A stretch of 64,000 nucleotides of DNA from Cladophialophora immunda (taxonomy: Eukaryota; Ascomycota; Eurotiomycetes; Chaetothyriales; Herpotrichiellaceae): contig NW_015622544.1 in the NCBI RefSeq assembly GCF_000835495.1, positions 4,368,855 to 4,432,854 on the forward strand, read 5' to 3'. Shown piece by piece: positions 1-11,204 of the stretch. Within the stretch, counting starts at the first letter, position 1. Every line of letters begins with the position of its first letter. The position numbers and the translations under genes were made by a program. A model generated the notes under the pieces. The model made no database searches. It was not told the DNA's origin and saw only the letters and a program-made list of their open reading frames with translations.

Positions 1-1005
1 TAGATCAAATGGCTCATATCGTCAATTGAGGACAGGGGCATCGCTGTGTACAATAATAGAGTAGGTACCTAGTAGTATCTCGGAGCGACCAAGTCAGAGT
101 TAACCCCCTGGAAAACCCGCTTCACGCCAGACTGTGCCATTTATTTTTGACATGGGCTCGGCGTGTCGTAGATGGAGCCCTTGACCACTCCTTCCACATT
201 TCAATGCGTGGTCTGAGAGTGACGGGCGTAGGCAGGGGTGCCGTTCGGAAGAGCGGACTCGTACCAACCTCAGCATGTGGCCAATGCGACGTTCATCATC
301 TCGCCGTGCGAGGCCTCATTCCCGGCAAAGCGGAGGCGGCAAAGGTTTCACGTGTAGACCGAAACTCCGTTGAGAGCAAGATCCCAACAGCAGAGCAGAA
401 TAGAGGCATGTGCGCAGAAGAAGCCAGGGGGAAAACAATCAAGGTTGAAGTTGAACTAGGCTCGCGCATTCTTGATCGAACTGCTGCCTCTGCTGCATTA
501 CTCGTACTCACGCGAAGAGATTGCTCTCTGCTCAATGCATTAGTATATAGAAGCTTGGTGAGGTTACTCGACGAGGCATGCCAGCCTGCGTTGACCCTGA
601 TCTCTCACACTGCCCGTAAACGAGTGCTGTGACCACCTTTTTCGCCATTTGGCAAATGCTCCCAGACCTGTTCCCACCCAAAGCATGTCCCGATCGAGAT
701 ATGGTATCATCAAAAACTTGCCATCACCACATGGTACAACTCGAAGCCCACTGGGTGACGTAAACCAGCTGCGAGGAGATAACAATTCCACTCCGCTAGC
801 AGAAAAGACGTTTGCCATCAAGGTCGTCTTTGGGTGCCGCCCTGCCCGCCGGATGCGATATCCGCAAAACCCCTCCCAATAACCCAAGCGATCGCGGGAG
901 AAACCACCCCACAAAAAAAAGCCAAACCCGTACGCCCGCTTTTGGGATGCATTACAGTGATATGATCGTTAAACAGTCGTGTCCTGAGAAAGGAGCCTCT
1001 GGCGG
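1..1005. other. intergenic, no gene seen
   Basis: Open frames here are short, have no recognisable motif and no plausible splice partners. The right end is the 3' flank of the zinc-cluster gene that stops at 1006 on the minus strand. Nothing else supported. Confidence 0.6.
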
Positions 1006-2007
1006 TTATGAAATCATATTGGCGTTGAAGTACCGTTGAAGATCTTCCTGGCCAGCCCAGTCCTTCATGGTCAGACAAGGGTTGATGGCGGCGGGGACGA
1101 TATGTTCCTGGAACATGGTTGGCGGAAATGAATTCATGTCGATGGCGGACTCCATTATGGGCGACTCGAATTGGTTGATAAAGTCCATGCTGTCATCGAA
1201 TTCCGAGACCGCTGTGTTCCAGCTGAGGTTCGACTGAGCATGAGGATACGAGTGGGACTTCGTCGGGATGACGCGTGCGTTCTGGGGGAACGGACTTTGG
1301 TTGGGTGGTGTAGGAGGGAACTGGTTCAGGTTGAATGGGTTGGTGAAGTTGGGCCGCTGGGCAACGGGCTCGTAGATGGGCGAGGGTGCGCTGCTGTCCG
1401 AGTGGGAGTCGTGCGAGGGTTGCCGTTGCATGAAGCCAGCGCCGTCGGCGATCAACTTCTGTTGCAGCACAGCGAGGTCCTCCTCGAAGACGTCGCTTGT
1501 GTGACCATCTTGCTTCAGGGCACCCAGCCTCTCCAGAATGTCGTGGGTCAAAGGAACACCGTTCGCCGACTCCTTCAAAGGTGCGCCCGTCCAGCCTTGG
1601 CCGCTTTGCGTTCGCTTGTACAACTCTTGCAGGCCGGCTACAAGTTGTGCTTGCTGGCTTTCGAGCATCTCTACGTATCTGGAGACACATCAATGTCAGA
1701 AGGGCTGGTAGAGACCGAGTTCATGCGCCGAGAAACTTACCCTTTGGGGTAGACCTTGTCATGGGACTTTTTGCGCTCGCCGAAGACGCAGATGGCATTG
1801 TCTGCTTTGCACCGACTACAGGGACTGGCACCATCGCACTAGTACGGGGTCAGCATGTCAGGGGGGGCATGTAGGACGCGGAGGGATTTGACCGACCTTT
1901 GACTTCTTTAGACGGCAGCGGTCGCAAGCTTTGCATACTCGCTTGCGAATGCCGCCGTCCATAGGTGATGAGGGTTCCAGAGGAGGGGTCATGATGGTAG
2001 CGCCCAT
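1006..2007 (-). CDS. Zn2Cys6 zinc-cluster transcription factor
   Basis: Fungal DNA-binding regulator, about 293 residues, nuclear. Exons by eye: 2007..1897, 1838..1741, 1678..1006; the first donor is GTCGGT and the acceptor follows a CTGAC branch-like site; the second donor is GTAAGT. The spliced frame gives a zinc cluster with cysteines C28, C31, C38, C44, C47 and C54 (spacing 2-6-5-2-6), interrupted by intron 1 exactly before C38. Right after it comes a KKSHDKVYPKGYVEMLES linker and a short coiled-coil-like helix (QQAQLVAGLQELYKR), then a Pro/Asn/Gln/Ser-rich acidic tail. There is no fungal-specific middle homology region, so this is the short single-cluster type; it resembles proteins annotated as fluconazole-resistance-protein-1-like in fungi, but that name is only a resemblance. 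The start is the first ATG after an in-frame TAG; a TATATA element lies about 70 nt upstream. Confidence 0.85.
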
Positions 2008-2722
2008 TGCTGATCTAGGTTCAGGGTTGCTGAGAGCGGTGATGTGTCCTCGCGATTCCAGGTGGACAACGCTATGCTATATATCAATGGAAGGGAGAGG
2101 CCCGACGCAGAGGGAGACCGAGGCACGACTAGGATATCAGACGAAGACAAGACTGTGTGTGGTCTGTCAGCTTATGGAAGTTTCGTCGACAAGAGTATCC
2201 TAAGAGGTGGGTTTCGAGGAGCATAGGGTGAGAAGGAGGGCATCGAGGCCATGAGGCATGAGGCCTTATATCGTTTGTAGTACCCAGTGGTACTCTGAGT
2301 GAAGGGCTGGGTTACTAAGAAGACATGAGTTAGTCGGGGATCCACCATGATGAGCATTTTGGGACCAGGGTGTCAGTGTTAGCCGTTCGAGTTGCGTTCG
2401 AACAAAAAAGAGTCCACTCGAGGGCAGGATGGAGAGCGGGCAAAAAGTTTGATGCACGTCCCCTTTGGTGCCGTACTCGTACGGCAGCAACACAACACAC
2501 ACATCTGCACACAAAGCAGAAAAGGTGCAAGCGACAGGGATGGACATGGGAGCGAGGGAGTGGAGCCCAGCAGGCTAACGATTAGCAAGGGGGGTGGTGG
2601 GTGGAAGATGGTTTGGGTTGGATGATGACATGATGCTGGCGTGGATCGTGACTGACTGACGCTTGGACACTTGTTGACGCTGCATAGGGATTACGATGAC
2701 CATTCTCGAGTGGGGGGTGGTC

Positions 2723-2753
2723 GGAGCCTAGGAGCCTAGGAGCCTAGGAGCCC
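2723..2753. repeat. 8-nt tandem repeat, almost 4 copies
   Basis: The unit GGAGCCTA is present three times head to tail from 2723 and then once more with the last base missing and T changed to C (GGAGCCC). Confidence 0.85.
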
Positions 2754-2820
2754 AGGGGCCTTAACGAGCTAGGTGCTAGGGAGGGCTGTCCTGGGCACAC
2801 ACCTGGGCACCTGGGCTCCT
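2746..2820. repeat. 11-bp perfect inverted repeat
   Basis: AGGAGCCCAGG at 2746-2756 is the exact reverse complement of CCTGGGCTCCT at 2810-2820, with a 53-nt loop. The left arm overlaps the end of the tandem repeat. It could fold as a hairpin in RNA, but no terminator or gene is attached to it. Confidence 0.7.
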
Positions 2821-4001
2821 GGGCGCCGACCGACCGAGCGCGACACTTGGAGTAGGTACGGCACCTAGCCTACCACAGCCTGGAACCCTGAAAACCCTGG
2901 AATTTCCCAATACGCACTATGGCAAGGTACGACTTGGACCCTGTCCTGGATGAACAACTGGCACATATCGCTGCATACGCCTTCACTACTACCAGGTACT
3001 ATCCGATTTCATTAGCCCACCATCCAACTTTCTCCCCCCCTCCGCAATTCTCAGCATAACTATCTCTCCCGGACTTCGGAATTAAAAAAAGACCACAACA
3101 CGCTGCAAAAAGAAAAATCAAACCGTAAAACGATTGCCCTTTTCCCGGGATTCGGCAACCAAATCACCCCCTCCCCCAGCGAGTCAGGTCACAGCCAGTT
3201 GTTGCCCCGGCCTAACACAGCAACCTTAGGCGCGACGAAAAGAGCGAAGAAGCGAGGCCGCCTTCTGACCTGTCCACGACTTCCGCTTTGGTCCAAGGAT
3301 GCGATTATGTGTGCGAGGAACCAATAGCCTCATCTTGTGGGCTTTCGCTGAGTCGGCCACACCGCAGCTTGGGGGATCCAGCTCGCAATCTTTGCTTCTT
3401 TCTGAAACGGCATTGACCAAATACGTCATGAGGACTTCTATACCAGACTGGTCGTGCCCCCTTATACGGAGAACAGTCCTGCTGCTAGTTTGCTGGGTTG
3501 AGCAGAGAGCAAACCAATGTGCGAACTTCCTCCGAAATATCACAAGGCCGACAAGGAACAGGAACCCAAAAAAGACGCAAAATTTGGGCCAAGGGGGGAA
3601 GAAGAGCGCCGCAATAATGCCTCTCCTGATTAGTTTTCGGGGACATGCTCGGTTTTGGTACGGCTGGGCAGGTAACCGTGGTATTATAGAATTTTTCCGG
3701 TAAGATATTTAGATTTCCGCAGTCAAATAGTCTCGTCTTTTGATTCTCTTCTTTTTTTCTTTCTTGTCCATCCTGGGCACCCACCAGCCACGGCGGAATT
3801 ATTATTGAATTCTACTTCCCTTTCCCTTTTGCCCCCCGCCTCATGGTTTTTGTTTTATCTTATCTCTTCCTGGGCCTTGCAGCTGCCTGCTGGTCAAAGG
3901 TTGAAGCCATCTGAGTTTGCAGCTTGTCAGGGCCTCGAGGCAAACCAGCGACCAGGGACAATGCATCCAGCTTCGGCCAGGATGATTGAAGCAGTCCACT
4001 C

Positions 4002-4022
4002 AGTAGTAGTAGTAGTAGTAGT
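4002..4022. repeat. AGT microsatellite
   Basis: Seven uninterrupted AGT triplets in the gene-free stretch. No function seen. Confidence 0.9.
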
Positions 4023-6064
4023 AGCAGTAAATGATACCCAGGCCCTCCTCCCCCGGCGGCCGCATTCATTCGTGTTCTCTCGCTGTGGGATCCTGACCGG
4101 AGGAACGTTGGATCAATTCTTTGGTCCGCTCCGTTGCACCTCGGATAATCTTTGCTGACCGTGTTTGCAGGGCGGAATTCGCTGTGGTCTGTTGCTTGAA
4201 TGATCATGACTAACCCCATGGCGCTGTTCAAATCATCGGTTACACCACTACCCATTTTGAGATGTTCTTCTCCTCCCGTCTGCTTTAGTACTTCAGACGG
4301 TCAAATGGTCTGTTTCATCTGTTGCCGCTCTGCGTCCTCGAGCATGGCCAATACGAAGCACCCAAACAAGGGCCCCCCCCCGTTTCGGGGAACACGCAGT
4401 TTGCCAGGAATCAAGCCACCGTCGTTTATTCTCACCCTCAACCATCGCTCTTTGCCTCCCCCGCAAACCCGGACTAGCTGGCGGCGGTAGATGGGAGATA
4501 GCTACCCGTCAGATCATGCGAGTCTCACAGCACAACCACAACCACAACCACGTGGATTTTAGGCCCGGCGCATTTTCTCCCCCGTTTTCTGCTGCACACC
4601 AGTGGTCCAACTTGTGTGCATGGACTTGCTGACTAGGCGTCTTCTTTGAGTAGTGTTGCTGGTGCCTTGTACCACCTGCGTCATTGCTGGCCCACAGGTA
4701 CAATGTTGGCCCGCGTTGCTTCGAAACAATAATGCTTGCAGCCATCTCCATCCTTCCGCAGGAATTCATTTCCTGGGATTCAAGCTTTCGCTTTACGGAT
4801 ATCGCCCGGGTTTCCTCTTGCGGCAGGTGTGGCCTCGACAGCCATTGGCCTAGCCGCTTTCTCCCCAGCTCCCCAGCTCGCACTGCTGTCCAGACCTAGG
4901 CTTTCATTCGGTCCCGCACACGGAATGGAGCATTCAAGTCGTGGCTTGCTCTGTACTTTCAGCCCCCCCAACACCACAGCACCTGAGGGATGACGTCGTT
5001 GTGGCTCCCCCAACGTTGGATTCACATCTGATGCAGCTGCGATGCTCTCGTACGAATACCTAGCAGCAGCATGCCCCTAAATGCGCCTGCGGTTGCGCCC
5101 GATCTACGTCCCGACCGACGGCTGATCTCCACCTTTAAACGCCCGGGGATATTTGGTACGACGATTTGAGCAGGGCATCTGTATAGCTTGTTGGAAATCA
5201 AAGGTGGAGTCTGGCTCCTGCGATTGAGACAAAATATTCGGCCGCCGTGAGCGAACGGGTCCAACGAAGGGCTCAATCGACGATCCGTTTCGACCGCATC
5301 TGAAAGAGCAGAGATCCAGACCTCCCATGCCTCTACAGATACGTATAACATAGTCCTTTTCAGGACGGGTTCTCAAAAGGGTTGGCATGGGATGCAAGTA
5401 GTGGCAGAATTACCAAAGCAAGGCAACCACTGACCTAATCCAAACCCTCTGCTCCACGGACGGGGAAAGTATATGGGATATCGGGGTCTGGGGACAGGTG
5501 TCTCCCAGCGCCAATAAGCCAAGGCCTCACTTGCCAGAAATCCTCACAAGGGAAAGCCACCTTGGTTGTCTTGAAGCTAACAATCAATTCGACCGGTACG
5601 GTCTGCTGAAGTAATCAGCGTTGGTGATTGCAGTCGGCTGTCCACACGGCTAACTTCTTGTAGATTGTACCCAGAAAGAGATCATGCAAGTCATGCTTCA
5701 AGATCAGGGCCGCGTGTCAAGGCAGCTCACTCAGCATGGATCGCTCCAGCCAAACACCGGTGATCTGCCCCAGATTCGTCGTCCAGCAGTATCTTTGCCG
5801 CAAACAGAAGTCTCGTTATGCTGTCTGGGGAAAACTGTTCGCTCGACGTACGACAAATTCGGCGCATTTCCCGATTATTCAAGATAGGGGACCCGGTGGC
5901 AGATTCCTGTCCGACACCCAGGGATAATGAGCTGTAATGAATCAATTTCAGTTTGGTTGGATCAATGACTGGAACGGCCTCCCAGACTCCCTGGCATTGT
6001 AGGTTAAGTGGTCAGTGTACAGAGGTGAGTGCTCGGCTCTGATTCGCCGCCGAAAGCTCTGTGT

Positions 6065-7180
6065 TCATGCACCAACATACCACACCTCCACGCCGAGAAC
6101 TTCGAATCGTCGGCCCTCTTCGCTTAGTGGTTCGTTACCAAACGTGGGACATGATTCGCTGATGCCACTATTCAATTCATCGTCCAACCACAGGCCATAA
6201 TGCCCATCTCCGCCTCCGACGGAGAGATATCCTGATTCACAGTAGATCAGAAAATCATTCACACCACTGTAAGGAAACGCTTTGAACCTGATTCGGTCGG
6301 GTGTTGAAGCGCCTGATCGATCAATAGGCGACTGTAAGTGCGCGGATGGTTCCTTGGTGTTGGAAGGCTGTGGTAACGAGGTGGTTGACGCCGAGGGTGT
6401 CCGACGCTCCCCTCGGATTGTGGTAAACCGTTGCAGGTTGGTGGTATCAGCACTAGGCGGAGGGGGCAGCCCAGCCAACTCCAGCAGGTCGTTTGAGGCG
6501 GGTTCTGTACCGGGGCGCAGGTTTGTAGACAGATCCCGCAAGGTGGGCAAGATGCTTGCCCGCCAGAGGAAACATTCGCCTGTGCCAAAGTAATGAAGGG
6601 ATGGTTTGGGCACGTCCGAGAGATATGCCCCGAAGACAGATCCATTTGTTGATGATGCCGACCCGTCTCTTACTACAAGGACATAGCCTGAGCGCTGAGT
6701 GTAGGTCGAAACGTGGGCGCAGTGTTCATATAAGGTCGCTAACGAGGAACCATGAGCCTCTAGTGAATATGCCAACGTCCAGTGATCAATGAGTTGAAGC
6801 CGTGGAGGGAGTAGAAGTCGAATTTCTTCGGCCAGTGAGCGCGTCAAGAGCAAGGAGCCTGCGGCTTTTTGGGACAATGAGTGCCTCAATTCAAGAGGGG
6901 TGAGGGGTGGAGGTTGGAAAGGAGACGCAGTTCTTCTTGGAGGAGTATATCTGCCCGATGAGGAGGCCGAAATCGCGGGCGCATCGAGGAGTCTGTTGAC
7001 CGGGTTCTCAGGAGGTTCGGTCATACGACGATAGAGGCTGGATACAACGTGTTTGACCGGGTATGCGAGATACGCGGCTGAATTGGGATGGTGAGGATTG
7101 TCGGCCAGAGACGGGCGCGCATTCTTGCGTTGAGAGGAGGAATCTCGTCTGTCTGGATTCGAAGTGTCCTTTGATGCCAT
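6065..7180 (-). CDS. OXR1: TLDc-domain protein, Oxr1-like
   Basis: Intronless gene for 371 residues. TLDc proteins of the Oxr1 type protect against oxidative damage, and yeast Oxr1 is known to promote V-ATPase disassembly. The first ~100 residues are Ser/Pro/Arg-rich and probably disordered; the TLDc domain runs from about residue 105 to the C-terminus. Visible TLDc features are the LLPPRLQLIDHWTLAYS start, the SSLATLYEHC strand, VLVVRDGSASSTNGSVFGAY, the GTGECFLW block, and near the end YCESGYLSVGGGDGHYGLW and the FEVLGVEVW tail. A long low-complexity insertion (about residues 240-300) separates GTGECFLW from the C-terminal block, as is common in fungi. Start chosen at the first true ATG (MASKDTS); the frame stays open upstream but without ATG. 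Divergent from VID27. Confidence 0.88.
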   Translation of the reverse strand: MASKDTSNPDRRDSSSQRKNARPSLADNPHHPNSAAYLAYPVKHVVSSLYRRMTEPPENPVNRLLDAPAISASSSGRYTPPRRTASPFQPPPLTPLELRHSLSQKAAGSLLLTRSLAEEIRLLLPPRLQLIDHWTLAYSLEAHGSSLATLYEHCAHVSTYTQRSGYVLVVRDGSASSTNGSVFGAYLSDVPKPSLHYFGTGECFLWRASILPTLRDLSTNLRPGTEPASNDLLELAGLPPPPSADTTNLQRFTTIRGERRTPSASTTSLPQPSNTKEPSAHLQSPIDRSGASTPDRIRFKAFPYSGVNDFLIYCESGYLSVGGGDGHYGLWLDDELNSGISESCPTFGNEPLSEEGRRFEVLGVEVWYVGA

Positions 7181-7695
7181 AGACAAAGTGATAGTGCAAG
7201 ATGAGAAATCCCGAGGACAGAAAGTGAGAGTATTGGTGCACAATGCGAGTTGTTGACGTCCTGAAGAGACACACCTGGAGAAATGTCGCAGGTGGGAGTG
7301 CCTGGCGTGACATTGGAGGACAAGTTTCAGCCTTGCGACTCCCCATCAGGCTGGGTTTCAGTAGTGCCTTGGTCGCCTGGTGCCGAAACCTTGCCTGTGC
7401 CTTGAAAAGGGGGGCTCGCAGTTGCCTAGGACTCTTGCGTCATGGGGGCACGCCTCGCTTTCACCTTACCCTAAAGTTTGCCTTTGCCTGCGAATTGTTT
7501 ATCTTGCGTCTCTAACGTCTTGGAACAGCGGCGATGGACTGAATATTTCAACACAGGATTCTCTCGCTCTTTTGAAATCTATGGTAGCCTGATCTTACAA
7601 CTACCCTTGACGTTCCTGCCACCGTTTCAAACCCAGTCGCGCAGGGGCCAAAGTCCATTCGGCTCGTTGCAGCTTAGCAGCCAGACCCCGCCATC
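7181..7695. promoter_or_regulatory. divergent promoter OXR1-like / VID27
   Basis: 515 bp between two opposing start codons, so it must carry both 5' regions. I see no specific operator that I can name. The part just before VID27 is pyrimidine-rich. Confidence 0.5.
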
Positions 7696-10155
7696 ATGTT
7701 TATGATCAAAAACGGTACGATACATCCTTGCCTGCTGTCCACTACCGGCGCTTTTGAAACTAACAAACACATTTTTGCAGTCAGCAAATATCTCTTTGGG
7801 GACAGCTCCAAGGAGGTTATTACGGAAATCCCCCAGGGCCAACTCTACCTCGTCCGTCCTCTTTCTCCAAAGGGCTACTCTGAACTCATCTACAAAGACG
7901 CTGTCGCCACAATTCGACGCACGGGGCAAGAATATCAATACCAACTTGTTATACAGCGTGCGTACGAGGAGGGTGAAGAAGAACTTGCTGAGGACGACGA
8001 GGACGCTGGCGCTGAGGGTCTGGACAAGGACGAGAAGACATTTCTCCTTGATCAGAGTCTTCATTTCAGATCAGAAAAGCGGTCAGGAGGCGAAACAGTT
8101 TTAGCCTGGCGTGACCTGAGCGGCGACCCTGGAGATGTTTATGAATTTGTTTGCGACCCTTCAATCCAAGAAGAAAAGATCCAGACTTTTCTTCTAGCCG
8201 CGATCGATTGTCAATTCGAGAGAAAATATCGGAGGTCCGCTCAGAAGGCTACAGAAACTGAACTCCAAGAATTCTACTTCGACTCGGACGACGCAATCCC
8301 CGCCGCGAGTTCGGTGTCTGCGCCTCTCGATCCAAAACCAACATCCAAAGAAACGGCTCAGAGAATGGCGAAGGATGTCAGAACGCCTACCAAATTAAAC
8401 CAGGCCAAGGCGAGAGACAGTGGTCCTACGGAGGCACCCCCTGCCAAATCTGCGCCGCGCTCTGGAGAAGTCCTCACCAAACAAATCGGAGAGCTCCACC
8501 TCTTTGATTTCCCGTCCGGAACTTTCGTGCTTCAAGATCCGTCAGTAGTGGCTGTTGTGACAGATCTTGGAGGCTGGCAATACTGGCTTCAAATAACTAG
8601 TTCCACCGGCAAGGAATGGCTAGGCCAAGCTATAGTGCCGGATATCAATCCAGTCTTCAACTTCGACTATCTGTCTGCAATTTTCAATCACTACACCGAT
8701 GATGGCTCCGCCTATTCTTGGCTGCTACGGTTCAAGGATCAGGCAGTCTTGGAGAACTTTCAAGAAGGCGTCATGCAGGCTTTGTGGGAGCAATTGAACG
8801 AGACGAAGTGGTCCAAAGTAAAAGACCAGGAGCGTGAATACGTACTGGAAGCCTTCAATGATTTGACGATGAAGGATGTAAATGAGGGGGAAGAGGAAGC
8901 CGAGGAAGAAGAAGACGAAGAAGACGAAGAAGGAGACGGTGCACGAAGTGAGCACTATGATGAGGACGAATCGGAGGATGATGTTGAGCTGGACAACAAA
9001 GACGGGAACATCAACTCTCAACTCGCCGTTGGAACTAAAAACGATCGGTCCTTCGTCATCCGCGGCTCTAAGATTGGTGTCTTCAAGCATCTGCCCAACA
9101 AACATCTCGAATTCACCACAAACATATCCAAGGTCGAGACTCCTAAGGGCAAACTCTTCTCCCCCACCAAAGTCATGCTGCACCAAGAGGACCAGAACAT
9201 GGTGTTGCAAGACCCCAATAACCCCAATTCACTCTATCGCATGGACCTCGAGTATGGTAAGGTTGTCGATGAGTGGAAGGTCCACGACGACATTGCTGTA
9301 AGCGGGTTTGCTCCAGAAACGAAATTCTCTCAACGGACGTCAGCACAATCATTCATCGGTCACAGCAAGAACGCCCTCTTCCGCATCGATCCTCGTGTTT
9401 CGGGCAACAAGTTGGTCGAAGCACAACTCAAACAATACCTTTCCAAAAATGACTTCTCCGCAGCTGCCACGACTGAGAAGGGGTACATCGCACTGGCATC
9501 CAACAAAGGCGATGTCAGACTCTACGACCGTCTCGGAATCAATGCCAAAACACAAATTCCAGCTCTGGGCGAGGCAATCGTCGGTCTCGACGTCAGCGCT
9601 GACGGTCGCTGGATCCTCGGGACCTGCAAGACCTACCTCATTTTGATTGACAACCTGCAGAAGGACGGTAAAAACGAAGGCAAACTAGGTTTTGAGAAAC
9701 CTTTTGCAAAGGACTCAAAACCTCAGCCCCGCCGCCTCTGCTTGAATCCTAATCATGCAGCACAATTCCAACACGAAACAGGTCAACCGATCTCATTTAC
9801 GCGCGCCCACTTCAACACTGGACTCGACAGCCAGGAAACCAGCATCATCACTTCCACTGGTCCCTTCCTGGTCACCTGGACTCTTAAGAAGGTCCTCGAG
9901 GGCAAGAGAGACCCTTACCAGATCAAGCGCTACGCAGCGGAAGTCATGGCGGATAATTTCGAGTTTGGTAGCGACAAGAATGTCATCTTGGCACTGCCTA
10001 ACGAAGTCGATATGGTGAGTCGCAAGAGCTTCAAGCGACCTACCAGGGAGAGTATTATGGGTCCGGCAGCGAGGGTTTCCGGGGTAGGGATGACACCGAG
10101 GAGAAGTGGAAGACAGAGTCATTTGAGAGACGAGATTGTGAACAGTCCTTACTAG
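7696..10155 (+). CDS. VID27: Vid27-family protein
   Basis: Homologue of yeast Vid27, a cytoplasmic/nuclear protein with a C-terminal WD40-like propeller that was linked to vacuole import and degradation. Exons 7696..7714 and 7781..10155 give 797 residues. The first exon codes only six full codons; splicing AACG to TCAGC gives MFMIKNVSKYLFGDS, the family's conserved N-terminus. The 66-nt intron is a multiple of three and has no stop, so the frame also reads straight through it. Order: N-terminal Vid27 domain (EVITEIPQGQLYLVRPLSPKG), acidic linkers, a PH-like middle part, a very acidic Glu/Asp stretch near residues 385-430, then the VID27 C-terminal propeller (DRSFVIRGSKIGVFKH to the TRESIMGPAARVSG end). 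A GTGAGT sequence near 10015 looks like a donor, but the unspliced frame fits the family better. Confidence 0.92.
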   Translation: MFMIKNGTIHPCLLSTTGAFETNKHIFAVSKYLFGDSSKEVITEIPQGQLYLVRPLSPKGYSELIYKDAVATIRRTGQEYQYQLVIQRAYEEGEEELAEDDEDAGAEGLDKDEKTFLLDQSLHFRSEKRSGGETVLAWRDLSGDPGDVYEFVCDPSIQEEKIQTFLLAAIDCQFERKYRRSAQKATETELQEFYFDSDDAIPAASSVSAPLDPKPTSKETAQRMAKDVRTPTKLNQAKARDSGPTEAPPAKSAPRSGEVLTKQIGELHLFDFPSGTFVLQDPSVVAVVTDLGGWQYWLQITSSTGKEWLGQAIVPDINPVFNFDYLSAIFNHYTDDGSAYSWLLRFKDQAVLENFQEGVMQALWEQLNETKWSKVKDQEREYVLEAFNDLTMKDVNEGEEEAEEEEDEEDEEGDGARSEHYDEDESEDDVELDNKDGNINSQLAVGTKNDRSFVIRGSKIGVFKHLPNKHLEFTTNISKVETPKGKLFSPTKVMLHQEDQNMVLQDPNNPNSLYRMDLEYGKVVDEWKVHDDIAVSGFAPETKFSQRTSAQSFIGHSKNALFRIDPRVSGNKLVEAQLKQYLSKNDFSAAATTEKGYIALASNKGDVRLYDRLGINAKTQIPALGEAIVGLDVSADGRWILGTCKTYLILIDNLQKDGKNEGKLGFEKPFAKDSKPQPRRLCLNPNHAAQFQHETGQPISFTRAHFNTGLDSQETSIITSTGPFLVTWTLKKVLEGKRDPYQIKRYAAEVMADNFEFGSDKNVILALPNEVDMVSRKSFKRPTRESIMGPAARVSGVGMTPRRSGRQSHLRDEIVNSPY

Positions 10156-11204
10156 GGTGCCGGGGACCAAGGACGGTGTAGCGGAGAGATTGACGATGGA
10201 TGTGGCGTGCAGTGTGCGAGCTAATTTTGGGTGCAATTTTCAAATGGTACCGAGTTGGACGGGTCGGGCTGGTGGACTCATTTCTATGGAAGACTCATTT
10301 TCTCCTTTGTCGCCCTTTTCCAGGCCTTGAATGACGATCTCTGTCGATTGATACCCCCTCGAAGCACAAGGCGCGGAATTCAGATACTGGGTAGATGACA
10401 ACGACCTATTTTAATGAGCTTTGGATAGTTTCCTGTTCTATAGGAGTTCAGCTCTACCTCGTCTGCCGATTTAGAGACAAATATGTATGTACGTATCTAC
10501 ACGTGTATGTTTCTGTCTCCCCGTCTTGATATTTTCTCAAAGGCTCTCTTCCCATACGTGGTGTAAGTTATATGGGGGGATAGTAGGAGTGATACATAGA
10601 TATATAGATACGTCTTCGTATCTGTCTTCGGCAATAAGACATATTTGCGGGTCCTGCGCATTGCATATGCTGCCATTCCTTGTTCTCCACTCTGTCTGCA
10701 GCACTCAGTACTGACTGCTTGGTACCGAGCTTCCGGCCTGCCGCTACGCTTCGGCGCATTCCCTCTCACTTCGGATGTAGAAATTGAGGATTAAGGGGGA
10801 ACCGATTTCAGTTCTCTTCAGCGGCAGCAAGGACACAACAGTCCATGAGGTTCTTTTGAACCACTCCGAGGTGAGGGATGACGAAGGAGGTCGCAACAAC
10901 CCTCTTCACTGGTTGACACATTGTCGAGGACGTTTGCCTGGCCTGTCCCCATGGGCCTTCTCTGTGTTCATGCCCGTCTTTCATGGACGACCTGCTTCGC
11001 TATCCGTGAATGGCCAGTCTTCCATCCTTCTTTGGGTGCGAACTAGGTCGGCCTTGTTATCCAGTATAACGCTGACAGTCGACAGACCGTGTCGGGCCGA
11101 GGCTGAATACACTCCCTGCCTTGAAGATTTTGTATGGAGTAGCAGACACTCCGAGAGGTGATGACGGCGTCTGACAGACTGCCGACCACAGTCGAATGGT
11201 TTGT
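10156..11204. other. convergent 3' region VID27 / VPS51
   Basis: Between two convergent stop codons; presumably both 3' UTRs. Short TATAGA-like repeats lie near 10590-10620. No coding frame supported. Confidence 0.55.

Larger units (their letters stand above)
2008..6064. other. 4 kb gene-free stretch
   Basis: Upstream of the zinc-cluster gene (-) and downstream of the OXR1-like gene (-). I found no frame on either strand with protein-like composition that could be joined by splice sites. It holds tandem and inverted repeats near 2720-2820 and an AGT microsatellite near 4002. It is long enough for an unseen non-coding transcript or a large regulatory region, neither of which the sequence shows directly. 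Confidence 0.5.

Noticed and set aside
147..632. 161-codon forward open frame at the left edge
   Set aside because: Composition is not protein-like, it has no motif or splice partner, and frames of this length are expected by chance in GC-rich DNA.
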